DNA of 64,000 bases from Betaproteobacteria bacterium. Its GTDB lineage: Bacteria > Pseudomonadota > Gammaproteobacteria > Burkholderiales > Rhodocyclaceae. Made by a program: the position numbers and the translations under genes. Position 1 is the stretch's first letter; each line of letters starts with the position of its first letter. The stretch covers positions 170,585 to 234,584 of the forward strand of contig VEPL01000025.1 in assembly GCA_012026885.1 (NCBI GenBank), in the 5' to 3' direction. The notes under the pieces are model-generated. The model was not told the origin of the DNA. It was given only the letters and a program-made list of their open reading frames with translations, and ran no database searches. Below are positions 1-10,512 of this stretch, piece after piece.

Positions 1-1890
1 TTCGTTCTTGCCGTTGACCGCAGCAGCGCCCGCGCTGTTGCCGGGCTTCCAGACCTGGCCGATGGCGACCTTGGTCAGCTTCTTCTGGCGGCCGTAGATC
101 AGGTTCACCAGCGAACGCGAGACCACCACCGACGAGAAGATCGAGGTCAGGATGCCGAGGCAATGCACGACCGCGAAGCCGCGCACCGGCCCGGAGCCGA
201 AGATGAGCAGGGCGAGGCCGGCGATCAGCGTCGTGATGTTGGAGTCGAGGATGGTGCCGAAAGCGCGCTCGTAGCCTTCCGAGATCGCCCCCTGCGGCGG
301 CATGCCGTTGCGCAGTTCCTCGCGCACCCGCTCGTTGATCAGCACGTTGGCGTCGATCGCCATGCCCAGGGTCAGCGCGATGGCGGCGATGCCGGGCAGC
401 GTCAACGTCGCCTGCAGCATCGAGAGCAGGGCGATCAGGAACAGCAGGTTGGAGGCCAGCGCGATAACCGAGACGACACCGAACATCTGGTAGTAGAGGA
501 TCATGAAAACGGCGATGGCGGCGAAGCCCCACAGCGTCGAGTTGAAGCCCTTCTTGATGTTCTCGGCGCCGAGCGACGGGCCGATGGTACGTTCCTCGAT
601 GATGTCCATCGGCGCGGCGAGCGAGCCGGCACGCAGCAGCAGCGCGGTATCGTTCGCCTCGCTGGTGGTCATGCGCCCGGAGATCTGCACGCGGCCACCG
701 CCGATTTCGGTGCGGATAACCGGCGCGGTGATGACTTCGCCCTTGCCCTTCTCGATGAGCAGGATGGCCATGCGCTTGCCGACGTTGTCGCGGGTCACGT
801 CCTTGAAGATGCGGGCGCCGGCGGAGTCGAGCGTCAGGTGCACGGCCGGTTCGTTGGTCTGGCCGTCGAAGCCGGGCTGGGCATCGGTCAGGCGGTCGCC
901 GGTCAGCACGACCTGCTTCTTGACCAGCAGCGGCTGGCCGCCGCGCTCGGTGTAGACCTCGGTACCGAACGGGGCGCTGCCGGCGATGGCTGCCTCGAGC
1001 GAGCCGGGGGCGTCGTCGACCATGCGGATTTCGAGGGTCGCCGTGCGGCCAAGGATGTCCTTCGCCTTGGCGGTGTCCTGCACGCCGGGCAACTGGACGA
1101 CGATGCGGTCGGCGCCCTGCTGCTGGATGACCGGCTCGGCGACACCGAGTTCGTTGATCCGGTTGTGCAGCGTCGTGATGTTCTGCTTGAGCGCGAATTC
1201 GCCGATCTTCTTGGTCGCCTCCGGCTTGAGGGTCGCCACGAGGCGGAACTCGTCGCCTTCACCGGTTTCCGCCAGGGTCAGGTCAGGTTGGCTGTCGGCG
1301 ATGGTCGAACGCGCCTTGGCGCGGGTTTCGGCATCGCGAAACTTGATGACGATGCGCTCGCCCTCGCGCGACAGGCCGGCGTGGCGGATGTTCTTGTCGC
1401 GCAGGGCAGAGCGCATGTCGGCGGAAGTCGAGTCGAGACGCTTGGTCAGCGCCCCCTTCATGTCGACCTGGAGCAGGAAATGGACGCCGCCGCGCAGGTC
1501 GAGGCCGAGATACATCGGCAGCGCATGCAGGCTGGTCAGCCAGTGCGGCGAGGCCGACAGCAGGTTCAGCGCGATGACATACTGCGGGTCGGCTGAATCC
1601 GGGTTGAAGGCCTTCTCGAGCAGGTCCTTGGCTTTCAGCTGGGTGTCGGTATCCGCGAAGCGCGTCTTGACGCCGTTCAGGTCGAGCTGGATGCCTTCAT
1701 GGGCAATGCCGGCCGACTTCAGGGACTCCTCGACGCGGGCTTGCGTCTTCGCATCGACCTTGAGGGTCGCCTTGGCGCTGGAAATCTGGACGGCCGGCGA
1801 TTCGCCGAAGAAGTTGGGCAGGGTGTAGATGAAGCCCAGCACCAGCGCGACGGCGACGGTGATGTACTTCCAGAGGGGATAGCGGTTCAT
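1..1890 (-). CDS. secD: Protein translocase subunit SecD (C-terminal end cut by the window)
   Basis: This is the SecD half of the SecDF accessory complex, which uses the proton motive force to help preproteins leave the Sec channel on the periplasmic side. About 630 codons are visible with no stop, so only the last few residues are missing. An N-terminal membrane segment (MNRYPLWKYITV) is followed by the LDLRGG motif near residue 130, the large periplasmic P1 region, and a hydrophobic C-terminal bundle holding the conserved GMAIDANVLI segment. The start is the ATG at 1890. yajC ends 46 bases upstream on the same strand, the classic yajC-secD order; secF is expected just outside the window. 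Confidence 0.97.
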   Translation of the reverse strand, partial: MNRYPLWKYITVAVALVLGFIYTLPNFFGESPAVQISSAKATLKVDAKTQARVEESLKSAGIAHEGIQLDLNGVKTRFADTDTQLKAKDLLEKAFNPDSADPQYVIALNLLSASPHWLTSLHALPMYLGLDLRGGVHFLLQVDMKGALTKRLDSTSADMRSALRDKNIRHAGLSREGERIVIKFRDAETRAKARSTIADSQPDLTLAETGEGDEFRLVATLKPEATKKIGEFALKQNITTLHNRINELGVAEPVIQQQGADRIVVQLPGVQDTAKAKDILGRTATLEIRMVDDAPGSLEAAIAGSAPFGTEVYTERGGQPLLVKKQVVLTGDRLTDAQPGFDGQTNEPAVHLTLDSAGARIFKDVTRDNVGKRMAILLIEKGKGEVITAPVIRTEIGGGRVQISGRMTTSEANDTALLLRAGSLAAPMDIIEERTIGPSLGAENIKKGFNSTLWGFAAIAVFMILYYQMFGVVSVIALASNLLFLIALLSMLQATLTLPGIAAIALTLGMAIDANVLINERVREELRNGMPPQGAISEGYERAFGTILDSNITTLIAGLALLIFGSGPVRGFAVVHCLGILTSIFSSVVVSRSLVNLIYGRQKKLTKVAIGQVWKPGNSAGAAAVNGKNE

Positions 1891-1936
1891 GGCTTCCTGA
1901 AAGCGGAAGAGGCGGCTCGCGGCCGCCTCCGGGGGG

Positions 1937-2260
1937 TTACAGCGTCTTCAGCGTGCCCTTGGGCAACACCAGGCCGATGGCCGGCTTCTGGACGACGACT
2001 TCGGTGCCTTCGGCGATCTCCAGGCTGACGTAGTTGTCGCCGACCTTGGTGATCTTGCCGACCAGGCCGCCCTGGGTGACGACTTCGTCGCCCTTGGCCA
2101 GCCCTTCGAGCAGCGACTTGTGCTCCTTGGCCTTCTTCATCTGCGGGCGGATCATCAGGAACCACAGCACGACGAACATCAGGATCAGGGGCAGCATCTG
2201 CATCAGGCCCCCGGTCGGGTCGGAAGCGCCAGCGGTTTGGGCGTGGGCGAGGCTAATCAT
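1937..2260 (-). CDS. yajC: Preprotein translocase accessory subunit YajC
   Basis: This is a small inner-membrane protein of 107 residues that associates with SecDF. It has one transmembrane helix at about residues 19-37, followed by the family signature FLMIRPQMKKAKEH and a cytoplasmic domain with the GDEVVTQGGLVGKI segment. The length is normal for the family. It sits between tgt (46 bases upstream) and secD (46 bases downstream), the usual tgt-yajC-secD order of proteobacteria, so co-transcription is likely. Confidence 0.97.
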   Translation of the reverse strand: MISLAHAQTAGASDPTGGLMQMLPLILMFVVLWFLMIRPQMKKAKEHKSLLEGLAKGDEVVTQGGLVGKITKVGDNYVSLEIAEGTEVVVQKPAIGLVLPKGTLKTL

Positions 2261-2305
2261 CGGGTTATCTCCAGCAAGGCGAAAAATTCGAAACGCGCGA
2301 TTCTA

Positions 2306-4454
<2,149 letters not shown>

Positions 4455-4497
4455 GGGCGCCGCGGGGAAATGTGGCGGAGCGCGCCGGGGTCGGGCG

Positions 4498-4582
4498 TGG
4501 TGCCGGGAAAGGGACTCGAACCCTTACACCTTTCGGCGGCGGATTTTGAATCCGCTGCGTCTACCGATTCCGCCACCCCGGC
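4498..4582 (-). tRNA. tRNA-Leu, anticodon CAA
   Basis: Read on the minus strand, the gene begins GCCGGGGTGGCGGAAT and ends CCCGGCACCA, so the CCA tail is encoded. The acceptor stem closes with one G-U pair. The anticodon stem GCGGA/TCCGC encloses the loop TTCAAAA, giving anticodon CAA, which reads leucine TTG codons. A long variable arm and the T-loop GTTCGAGTC are present. The total of 85 nucleotides fits a class II leucine tRNA. Confidence 0.96.
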
Positions 4583-4606
4583 AGGGGAGGCCGGATTATC
4601 CCCGAA

Positions 4607-5005
4607 TCACTTGCGCGGTTCAAGCGAACCGGAACAGGGAAAGGCGCGGCTCAGGGCGCCACCGACCAGCGAGGCGCTGGTCGCCCTGGTGTCGGGCGGC
4701 TGCCGGTCGAGATGGGCCATGACGGCGCGCACCAGGCGGCGCGTCGCATCCGGGCCATCCGGGGGGCAGATGGCGTTGAGCTTTACCCCGACCGAATCGG
4801 CGAGATATTCGCCGACCGCAAAACCATCGACGAAACCCTGCACGTAACCAACGCAGCGGGCCGGTCCGGTCGGTCCCTCGGCGAGCGGCGAGTTGCCGGC
4901 ATTGAAGAGATCATCTGCGGCGGTGCAGTCGCGGCGCAGTTCGGCAGCCGTGTAGGCGTGCGCCGGCAGCGCCAGGGTAGCGAAGGCGAGCAAGAGCCAT
5001 TTCAT
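4607..5005 (-). CDS. Rap1a/Tai-like secreted small protein
   Basis: The product is 132 residues with a clear Sec signal peptide ending at AHA (about residue 17). The mature part has the layout of the Rap1a/Tai immunity-protein fold: an N-terminal CTAADDLFN segment, a central GYVQGFVDGF, a CPPDG motif, and a C-terminal LVGGALSRAFPC. Family members can be type VI secretion immunity proteins, but no effector or T6SS gene is nearby, so an immunity role here is not supported. The start codon overlaps the stop of the upstream methyltransferase gene (ATGA), so the two are translated as a unit. The family call is from memory of motif spacing. Confidence 0.7.
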   Translation of the reverse strand: MKWLLLAFATLALPAHAYTAAELRRDCTAADDLFNAGNSPLAEGPTGPARCVGYVQGFVDGFAVGEYLADSVGVKLNAICPPDGPDATRRLVRAVMAHLDRQPPDTRATSASLVGGALSRAFPCSGSLEPRK

Positions 5006-5766
5006 CGATTTGTCTCGAACCAGTTGAGGTGCTTGTGGAGCCCGGTGACGCTGCCGACGACGATCAGCGCCGGCGGCTGGATGCCGGCTTCGGCAATGCG
5101 TGCGGGCAGCGTGCCGAGGTCGGCGAGCATGGTGCGCTGGTCGGCCAGGGTGCCGTTGCGCACCACGGCGGCCGGGGTCGCTGCAGGCAGGCCGTGGGCG
5201 ACCATCTGCCGGCAGATTTCGCCGGCGGCGCCGATGCCCATGTAGAAGACGACCGTCTGGCGCTGGCGGGCCAGTGCCGGCCAGTCGAGATTGACGGTGC
5301 CATCCTTGAGGTGGCCGGTGACGAAGGTGACGGCCTGGGCATGGTCGCGGTGGGTGAGCGGAAAGCCCGCGTAAGCCGCGCAGCCGGCCGCCGCCGTGAC
5401 CCCGGGGACGACCTCGAACGGAATGCCCGAGGCCTGCAGGGTTTCCAGTTCCTCGCCGCCGCGCCCGAAGATGAACGGGTCGCCGCCCTTGAGGCGAACG
5501 ACCGCGAGCCCTTCGCGCGCCAGATCGACGAGCAGGGTGTTGATCCTGTCCTGCGGCAGCGTGTGGCGGGACGATTCCTTGCCTGCGTAGATACGGCGGG
5601 CATCGGCCCGCGCCAGCGCCATGACCCCTTCCCCGACGAGGTGGTCGAAAACCAGCGCATCGGCGGCGCCGATCAGGCGGGCGGCCTTGATCGTCAGCAG
5701 GTCGGGATCGCCCGGGCCGGCTCCGACGAGCCAGACTTTTCCGGGGGGCAAGGGGGAGTGGATCAT
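5002..5766 (-). CDS. nirE: Uroporphyrinogen-III C-methyltransferase, NirE type by context
   Basis: The enzyme methylates uroporphyrinogen III at C-2 and C-7 to precorrin-2, the shared precursor of siroheme, cobalamin and heme d1. VWLVGAGPGDPDLLT lies at the N terminus, followed by VVRLKGGDPFIFGRGGEE and the PGVTAAAGCAAYAG segment, all diagnostic for the SUMT family. The start is uncertain: two adjacent ATGs (5769 and 5766) follow a GGAAG, and an upstream ATG at 5820 would add 18 unconserved residues. It stands back to back with nirS, which argues for the dedicated heme d1 enzyme NirE over a cobalamin CobA. Sequence alone cannot separate the two. Confidence 0.88.
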   Translation of the reverse strand: MIHSPLPPGKVWLVGAGPGDPDLLTIKAARLIGAADALVFDHLVGEGVMALARADARRIYAGKESSRHTLPQDRINTLLVDLAREGLAVVRLKGGDPFIFGRGGEELETLQASGIPFEVVPGVTAAAGCAAYAGFPLTHRDHAQAVTFVTGHLKDGTVNLDWPALARQRQTVVFYMGIGAAGEICRQMVAHGLPAATPAAVVRNGTLADQRTMLADLGTLPARIAEAGIQPPALIVVGSVTGLHKHLNWFETNR

Positions 5767-5924
5767 CATCGACTTCCGGTCAGGGCCCCGCATGCTAATG
5801 CCGGTCGCCTGCCCTGCCAAGGGGGCCTGGTGCCGGAAGGTGCGAGATAGTCAAAAAGTGCTAGGCAGCTAGTTCGATGGAATTACAAGTGTCTGAATCT
5901 TAGAACGTTTGCATGGCCGAAAGA

Positions 5925-5938
5925 TTGATTCAAGTTAA
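5925..5938 (+). promoter_or_regulatory. FNR/DNR-type site upstream of nirS
   Basis: TTGAT-tcaa-GTTAA matches the FNR/DNR consensus TTGAT-N4-ATCAA at 8 of 10 positions, about 88 bases before the nirS start in the nirE-nirS divergent region. An 11-base direct repeat GCATGGCCGAA occurs at 5911-5921 and again at 5947-5957, bracketing the site. Control of nirS by an FNR-family regulator is well known in denitrifiers; the site itself is a motif match only. Confidence 0.6.
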
Positions 5939-6019
5939 GGATGACGGCATGGCCGAAGTTCAATCTGCGCCCCATCGCGCTGTCATTGGCGCACTTTCGT
6001 TTCTTTACAGGAGAGGACC

Positions 6020-7705
6020 ATGAAGAAGAACGTGATGGGGGTATTGGCTTTGACCGCGCTGGCTGCCGCGATGGGTGGCGCCTTCGCCCAGGATGCCGCC
6101 AAGGCAGCACCGGAATTGACCGCTGCCGAGAAGGAACAGGCCAAGAAAATCTACTTCGAGCGCTGTGCCGGCTGCCACGGCGTGCTGCGCAAGGGCGCCA
6201 CCGGCAAGAACCTCGAGCCGCACTGGTCGAAGAAGGACAAAGATGGCAACGTCCAGGAGGGCGGCACCCTCAAGCTCGGCCAGAACCGCCTCGAGAAGAT
6301 CATCGGCTACGGCACCGACGGCGGCATGGTCAACTTCGACGACATCCTGACCAAGGAAGAAATCGCGCTGATGGCCAAGTACATCCAGAACACGCCGGAT
6401 GTCCCGCCCGAGTACAGCTTCAAGGACACGATGGATTCGTGGAAGGTGATTGTCCCGGTCGACCAGCGTCCGAAGAAGCAAATGAACAACTTCAACCTGA
6501 AGAACATGTTCTCGGTCACCCTACGCGATACCGGCGAAGTCGCCCTGATCGACGGCGACACCAAGGAAATCCGCAGCATCGTCAAGACCGGCTACGCGGT
6601 TCACATCTCGCGCCTGTCCAAATCCGGCCGCTATGTGTACGTGATCGGACGTGACGGCCGCCTCAGCCTGATCGACCTGTGGATGGAGAAGCCGGCGGTC
6701 GTCGCCGAAGTCAAGATCGGCTTCGATGCGCGCTCGGTCGATACCTCCAAGTTCAAGGGCTACGACGACAAGTACGCCATCGCCGGCTCGTACTGGCCGC
6801 CCCAGTATGTGATCATGGACGGCGACACGCTGAAGCCGCGCAAGGTCGTGTCGACCCGCGGCATGACGGTGGATGGCGAATACCATCCGGAACCGCGCGT
6901 CGCCTCCATCGTTTCGTCCGAGATCAAGCCGGAGTGGGTGGTGAACATCAAGGAAACCGGACAGATCATCCTGGTCGACTATTCCGACATCGAGAACCTG
7001 AAGACCACCACCATCGCGTCCGCCAAGTTCCTCCACGACGGCGGCTGGGATGCATCCAAGCGCTACTTCCTGGTGGCGGCCAATGCCTCAAACAAGATCG
7101 CGGCGGTCGATACCAAGACGGGCAAGTTGGCAGCGCTGGTCGATGTCGCCAAGATCCCGCACCCGGGGCGCGGCGCCAACTTCGTCCATCCCAAGTTCGG
7201 CCCGGTCTGGGCGACCGGCCACCTTGGCGCGGATGTCGTTACGCTGATCTCGACGCCTTCCGACGACAAGAAGAACGCCAAGTACAAGGAGTACAACTGG
7301 AAGGTGGTCCAGGAGGTGAAGCACGTGCCGGGCAACCTGTTCGTCAAGACGCATCCGAAGTCCAAGAACCTGTGGGCCGACTCGCCGCAGAATCCGGACA
7401 AGGACCTCGCCGAGTCGGTCGCCGTCTGGGACATGGCCGACCTGTCGAAGCCGAAGGCGCTCCTGAACGTGGCCAAGGACTCCGGCCTGCCGCCGACCAA
7501 GGCGGTCAAGCGCGCAGTGCACCCGGAATATTCGGCTGACGGCAAGGAGGTCTGGATTTCGCTGTGGGGCGGCAAGACCGACCAGTCGGCCATCGTCGTC
7601 TATGACGACGCGACGCTGAAGGTCAAGAAGGTGATCACCGATCCGAAGATGATCACGCCGACCGGCAAGTTCAACGTCTATAACACCCAGCACGACATCT
7701 ACTGA
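6020..7705 (+). CDS. nirS: Cytochrome cd1 nitrite reductase
   Basis: NirS is the periplasmic homodimeric enzyme that reduces nitrite to nitric oxide in denitrification. A signal peptide ends at AFA (about residue 23). The cytochrome c domain carries CAGCH near residue 52, and the rest forms the eight-bladed heme d1 propeller, with family segments YVIGRDGRLSLIDLW, IAGSYWPPQYVIMDG, GRGANFVHPKFGPVW and HPEYSADGKEVW. The 561 residues are the usual length. A strong AGGAGAGG ribosome site precedes the ATG. It heads the run of nir genes, is followed by a short hairpin terminator, and has an FNR-type site upstream. Confidence 0.98.
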   Translation: MKKNVMGVLALTALAAAMGGAFAQDAAKAAPELTAAEKEQAKKIYFERCAGCHGVLRKGATGKNLEPHWSKKDKDGNVQEGGTLKLGQNRLEKIIGYGTDGGMVNFDDILTKEEIALMAKYIQNTPDVPPEYSFKDTMDSWKVIVPVDQRPKKQMNNFNLKNMFSVTLRDTGEVALIDGDTKEIRSIVKTGYAVHISRLSKSGRYVYVIGRDGRLSLIDLWMEKPAVVAEVKIGFDARSVDTSKFKGYDDKYAIAGSYWPPQYVIMDGDTLKPRKVVSTRGMTVDGEYHPEPRVASIVSSEIKPEWVVNIKETGQIILVDYSDIENLKTTTIASAKFLHDGGWDASKRYFLVAANASNKIAAVDTKTGKLAALVDVAKIPHPGRGANFVHPKFGPVWATGHLGADVVTLISTPSDDKKNAKYKEYNWKVVQEVKHVPGNLFVKTHPKSKNLWADSPQNPDKDLAESVAVWDMADLSKPKALLNVAKDSGLPPTKAVKRAVHPEYSADGKEVWISLWGGKTDQSAIVVYDDATLKVKKVITDPKMITPTGKFNVYNTQHDIY

Positions 7706-7720
7706 TCAGTGCCGGAAGTC

Positions 7721-7734
7721 TTGATGTGACACAA
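7721..7734 (+). promoter_or_regulatory. Possible FNR-type site between nirS and the next gene
   Basis: TTGAT-gtga-CACAA matches the FNR consensus at 8 of 10 positions. It lies just after the nirS stop and before a hairpin terminator, about 104 bases upstream of the following heme-protein gene. It could give the downstream genes their own anaerobic promoter. The match is short and unverified. Confidence 0.35.
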
Positions 7735-7738
7735 GGAT

Positions 7739-7758
7739 AGGGGGGCGCAAGCCCCTTT
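7739..7758 (+). terminator. Short hairpin terminator after nirS
   Basis: GGGGC, a GCAA tetraloop, GCCCC and a short TTT run lie 34 bases after the nirS stop. The stem is short, so partial read-through into the next nir-cluster genes is plausible. Confidence 0.6.
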
Positions 7759-7837
7759 ATCCTGTCGGCGAGCTGAGCTGTATTAAAGCGCGTGACCACA
7801 GGGTCGCAACGACATCAATTTCGTGGGGAGCATTTCA

Positions 7838-8680
7838 ATGAAGCGGAACAGCATTGCACTCGCCGTGGCCGGCGCGGTTTTCGCACTGGGCGCCGGATCG
7901 GCGCTGGCGGCACCGGACTGGAGCAAGGTGCCCAAGAAGGACCTGCACGTATTCCATGCCGGCGTGACGCCGATCGAATGGCTGCAGGGCAAAGGCGAGC
8001 ACAGTGGCGCCGCCGGCCTGAAGAAGGGCGAGACCTGCGCCGGTTGCCACATCGAGGACGGCAAGCTGAGCCTCGACCTCAAGCGCCTGGCGAGCAAGGA
8101 ACTCGAGCCGAAGGGGGCGCCCAAGACGATGACCTTCCCGGTCACCGTGCAGGCCGCCTACGACGCCAACAATCTTTACGTGCGGCTGACCTTCAAGGCA
8201 CCGGCCGGCGGCGCCGACCATTCCGACAAGGACAACGAGCTCAAGGCGACGGTCATGTTCCCCAATGACAAGGTGCCGCTCGGCGACCAGGCCGGCTGCT
8301 GGGCTGCCTGTCACAAGGATGCCCGCACCATGCCGGGCGCCTCCGAGAGCAAGACCAAGTACGCGACGCCGGGGGCGATGGACCTGATGCAATGGAAGAG
8401 CGGCGGTGGCGGCAAGGCGGTCGACGGCACGGTGACCGACAAGCGCGCCATGGACGGCGGCAAGGCCGGCGTGACCGCCGAGGGGGCCAAGTCCGGTGAC
8501 ATCTGGACGGTGACCTTCACGCGCAAGCTGGCCGGCGGCGTCAACCTGGTGGCAGGCAAGGCGGTACCGTTCGGGGTCGCGGTCCATGCCGACAACGCGG
8601 GCGGCCGCTTCCACCATGTCTCCTTCGGGCAAACCATCGGCCTCGGCGTCGACGGCGACGTGAAGGCGGCCAAGCAATAG
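7838..8680 (+). CDS. c-type heme protein with ethylbenzene-dehydrogenase-like heme domain
   Basis: The product of 280 residues has a signal peptide ending ALA (about residue 24), a CAGCH heme motif at residues 67-71, and then a domain resembling the heme-b-binding gamma subunit of ethylbenzene and DMSO-type dehydrogenases (cytochrome c-552-like). A second candidate heme site reads CWAACH at residues 154-159, with three residues between the cysteines instead of two. The ATG at 7838 is preferred over an in-frame GTG at 7823, because GGGGAG sits at proper spacing before it. Placed directly after nirS, it probably passes electrons to or from the nitrite reductase. That role is inferred. Confidence 0.75.
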   Translation: MKRNSIALAVAGAVFALGAGSALAAPDWSKVPKKDLHVFHAGVTPIEWLQGKGEHSGAAGLKKGETCAGCHIEDGKLSLDLKRLASKELEPKGAPKTMTFPVTVQAAYDANNLYVRLTFKAPAGGADHSDKDNELKATVMFPNDKVPLGDQAGCWAACHKDARTMPGASESKTKYATPGAMDLMQWKSGGGGKAVDGTVTDKRAMDGGKAGVTAEGAKSGDIWTVTFTRKLAGGVNLVAGKAVPFGVAVHADNAGGRFHHVSFGQTIGLGVDGDVKAAKQ

Positions 8681-8699
8681 GGGCAAGCGGAGCGAGGCG

Positions 8700-9032
8700 A
8701 TGCTACCCCTGCGCTCCATCCAGGCTTGGGCGCTGCTGCTGGCGGCGCTCATGCCGCTGCCCGCGCTGGCACAGAGCGTTGTCGAGGTGCGCATCGCCGG
8801 CTATCGCTACGATCCGGTCGAAGTGCGCATCAAGCCGGGCGACAGCGTGCGCTGGGTGAACGACGAGAAGCGCACCAGCCATTCGATCCTGTTTCCCGCC
8901 GAGGGCGGGCGCGAGTCGGAGCGCATCTTCCCCGGCGAGAGCTGGGAGCGCCGCTTCGATGCGCCGGGTCGCCACGTCTACCGTTGCGGTCCGCATCCGG
9001 AAATGACGGGGGTGGTCCTTGTCGGGGACTAG
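8700..9032 (+). CDS. Periplasmic plastocyanin-like cupredoxin
   Basis: The product is 110 residues with a signal peptide ending ALA (about residue 24) and a single cupredoxin domain. Type 1 copper ligands are visible: His in RTSHSILF, then Cys, His and Met in CGPHPEM. It could be an electron donor to NirS, since cupredoxins such as azurin can donate to cd1 reductases; assignment to this pathway is by position only. The gene ends inside the start of nirC (overlap 9019-9032), so it is an integral member of the operon. Confidence 0.85.
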   Translation: MLPLRSIQAWALLLAALMPLPALAQSVVEVRIAGYRYDPVEVRIKPGDSVRWVNDEKRTSHSILFPAEGGRESERIFPGESWERRFDAPGRHVYRCGPHPEMTGVVLVGD

Positions 9033-9336
9033 GCTGGTTTTTGCCCTTTTCTGGCTGTCGACCGCAGCAGCGGCAACGCCGCCCGACGCGGTCCGCCAGC
9101 AGGAACTCGTGCGCCTCGTCCGCCAGGACTGCGGCTCGTGCCACGGGATGACGCTGCAAGGCGGCCTCGGACCGGCGCTGTTGCCGGCCGACCTGCGCGA
9201 CAAGTCGCGCGACGGGCTGAAGGCGGCGATCTACGAAGGGCGCCCGGGCACGCCGATGCCGCCGTGGAAGCAATTCATGAGCGAGGCCGAGGCGGCCTGG
9301 ATCGTCGATCAACTGAAGAGCGAGTTTCCCCGATGA
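9019..9336 (+). CDS. nirC: Cytochrome c55x, NirC
   Basis: NirC is a small periplasmic monoheme cytochrome c linked to heme d1 maturation and electron transfer to NirS. The 105 residues hold a signal peptide and CGSCH near residue 41, followed by GGLGPALLP and the axial-Met segment GTPMPPWKQF. The best start is a TTG at 9019, inside the cupredoxin gene; no ATG or GTG fits. The signal-peptide codons contain one copy of the dispersed GCGGTCGAC repeat (9034-9068). The stop overlaps the nirF start (ATGA). Confidence 0.88.
   Translation: MSGTRLVFALFWLSTAAAATPPDAVRQQELVRLVRQDCGSCHGMTLQGGLGPALLPADLRDKSRDGLKAAIYEGRPGTPMPPWKQFMSEAEAAWIVDQLKSEFPR
9034..9068 (-). repeat. Dispersed GCGGTC[G/A]AC repeat, copy inside nirC
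   Basis: On the minus strand it reads GCTGCGGTCGACAGCCAG and then AAAAGGGCAAAAACCAG. It codes for LVFALFWLSTAA of the NirC signal peptide on the plus strand. It is nearly the same as the copy in nirN. Confidence 0.6.
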
Positions 9337-10505
9337 AAACCTTGCGTGCCCTGACCCTGATTCTTGCGGCTGCCCTGCTCGCCGCCTGCGGCAGCACGCC
9401 GCTGCGCGGCACCGGCGATCTCGGCCTGGTCATCGAACGGGCCAGCGGGCATGTCACGCTGGTGGACACGACGGCACGCCAGGCCTATGCGCGCATCGGC
9501 GGCCTCGGCGACCTCTCGCACGCATCCGCCGTCTATTCGCGCGACGGCCGCTATGCCTTCGTCTTCGGCCGCGACGGCGGGTTGACCAAGATCGACCTGC
9601 TGGAGGCGCGGATCGTCAAACGTGTGATGCAGTCGGGCAACGCCATCGGCGGCTCGATCTCGCAGGACGGGCGTATCGTCGTCGCCCAGAACTACACGCC
9701 GGGCGGCATCAAGGCTTTCGATGCGGAGACCCTCGAGTTGCTGGCGGAGGTACCGGCCGAATACGCGCCGGGCAAGTTCTCCAAGGTGGTCGGCCTCGCC
9801 GATGCGCCGGGCAACAAGTTCGCCTATGCGCTGTTCGACGGCGGCGAGATCCGCGTCACCGACTTCAGCAACCCGCGCCAGCCGACGACGCAGCGCTTCC
9901 CGGCCGGCAACCAGCCCTATGACGGGCTGGTGACGCCGGACGGCCGTTACTTCCTGGCCGGCCTGTTCGGCGAGGATGGCGTGGCGCTGCTCGACCTCTG
10001 GCAGCCGGAGAAGGGCGCGCGCAAGATCCTCGAGAACTATGGGCGCGGCCAGGAAAAGCTGCCGGTGTTCAAGATGCCGCACCTGCGCGGCTGGTCGGTG
10101 GCGCAGGGCAAGGCCTACCTGCCGGCGATCGGTCGCCACGAGGTGCTGGTCGTCGACGTCGCCACGTGGAAGGAAGTCGGCCGCATTCCGGTGCGCGGCC
10201 AGCCGGTCTTCGTCATGGCGCGGCCGGACGGACACCAGGTCTGGGTCAATTTCGCCTTCCCCGACAACGGCAAGATGGACGTCATCGACACCCTGGCCGG
10301 CAAGGTCGTGCACGCCTTCGAGCCGGGCAAGGGCATCCTGCACATGGAGTTCGCGCCGCGCGGCGAGACGGTCTGGCTCTCGGCGCGTGACGACAACAAG
10401 GTGCTGATCTACGATACGCAACGTTTCACCAAGCTGGGCGAGATCGCCGCCGACAACCCGTCCGGCATTTTCTTTACCGCACGCGCCGCGCGCATCGGTT
10501 TCTGA
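9333..10505 (+). CDS. nirF: Heme d1 biosynthesis protein NirF (predicted lipoprotein)
   Basis: NirF acts in the periplasm at a late step of heme d1 formation. The 390-residue product shows a lipoprotein signal with lipobox LAAC (Cys19), so it is probably membrane-tethered. The rest resembles the d1 propeller of NirS, with HASAVYSRDGRYAFVFGRDG, RGWSVAQGKAYLPAIGRHEV and VWVNFAFPDNGKMDVID. The start is the ATG at 9333, overlapping the nirC stop. An upstream in-frame extension would lie inside nirC and is rejected. Confidence 0.95.
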   Translation: MKTLRALTLILAAALLAACGSTPLRGTGDLGLVIERASGHVTLVDTTARQAYARIGGLGDLSHASAVYSRDGRYAFVFGRDGGLTKIDLLEARIVKRVMQSGNAIGGSISQDGRIVVAQNYTPGGIKAFDAETLELLAEVPAEYAPGKFSKVVGLADAPGNKFAYALFDGGEIRVTDFSNPRQPTTQRFPAGNQPYDGLVTPDGRYFLAGLFGEDGVALLDLWQPEKGARKILENYGRGQEKLPVFKMPHLRGWSVAQGKAYLPAIGRHEVLVVDVATWKEVGRIPVRGQPVFVMARPDGHQVWVNFAFPDNGKMDVIDTLAGKVVHAFEPGKGILHMEFAPRGETVWLSARDDNKVLIYDTQRFTKLGEIAADNPSGIFFTARAARIGF

Positions 10506-10512
10506 CCGGCCC

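Noticed and set aside
1..1890. secD as a truncated pseudogene
   Set aside because: The frame simply runs to the window edge; length and motifs are those of a nearly complete gene.
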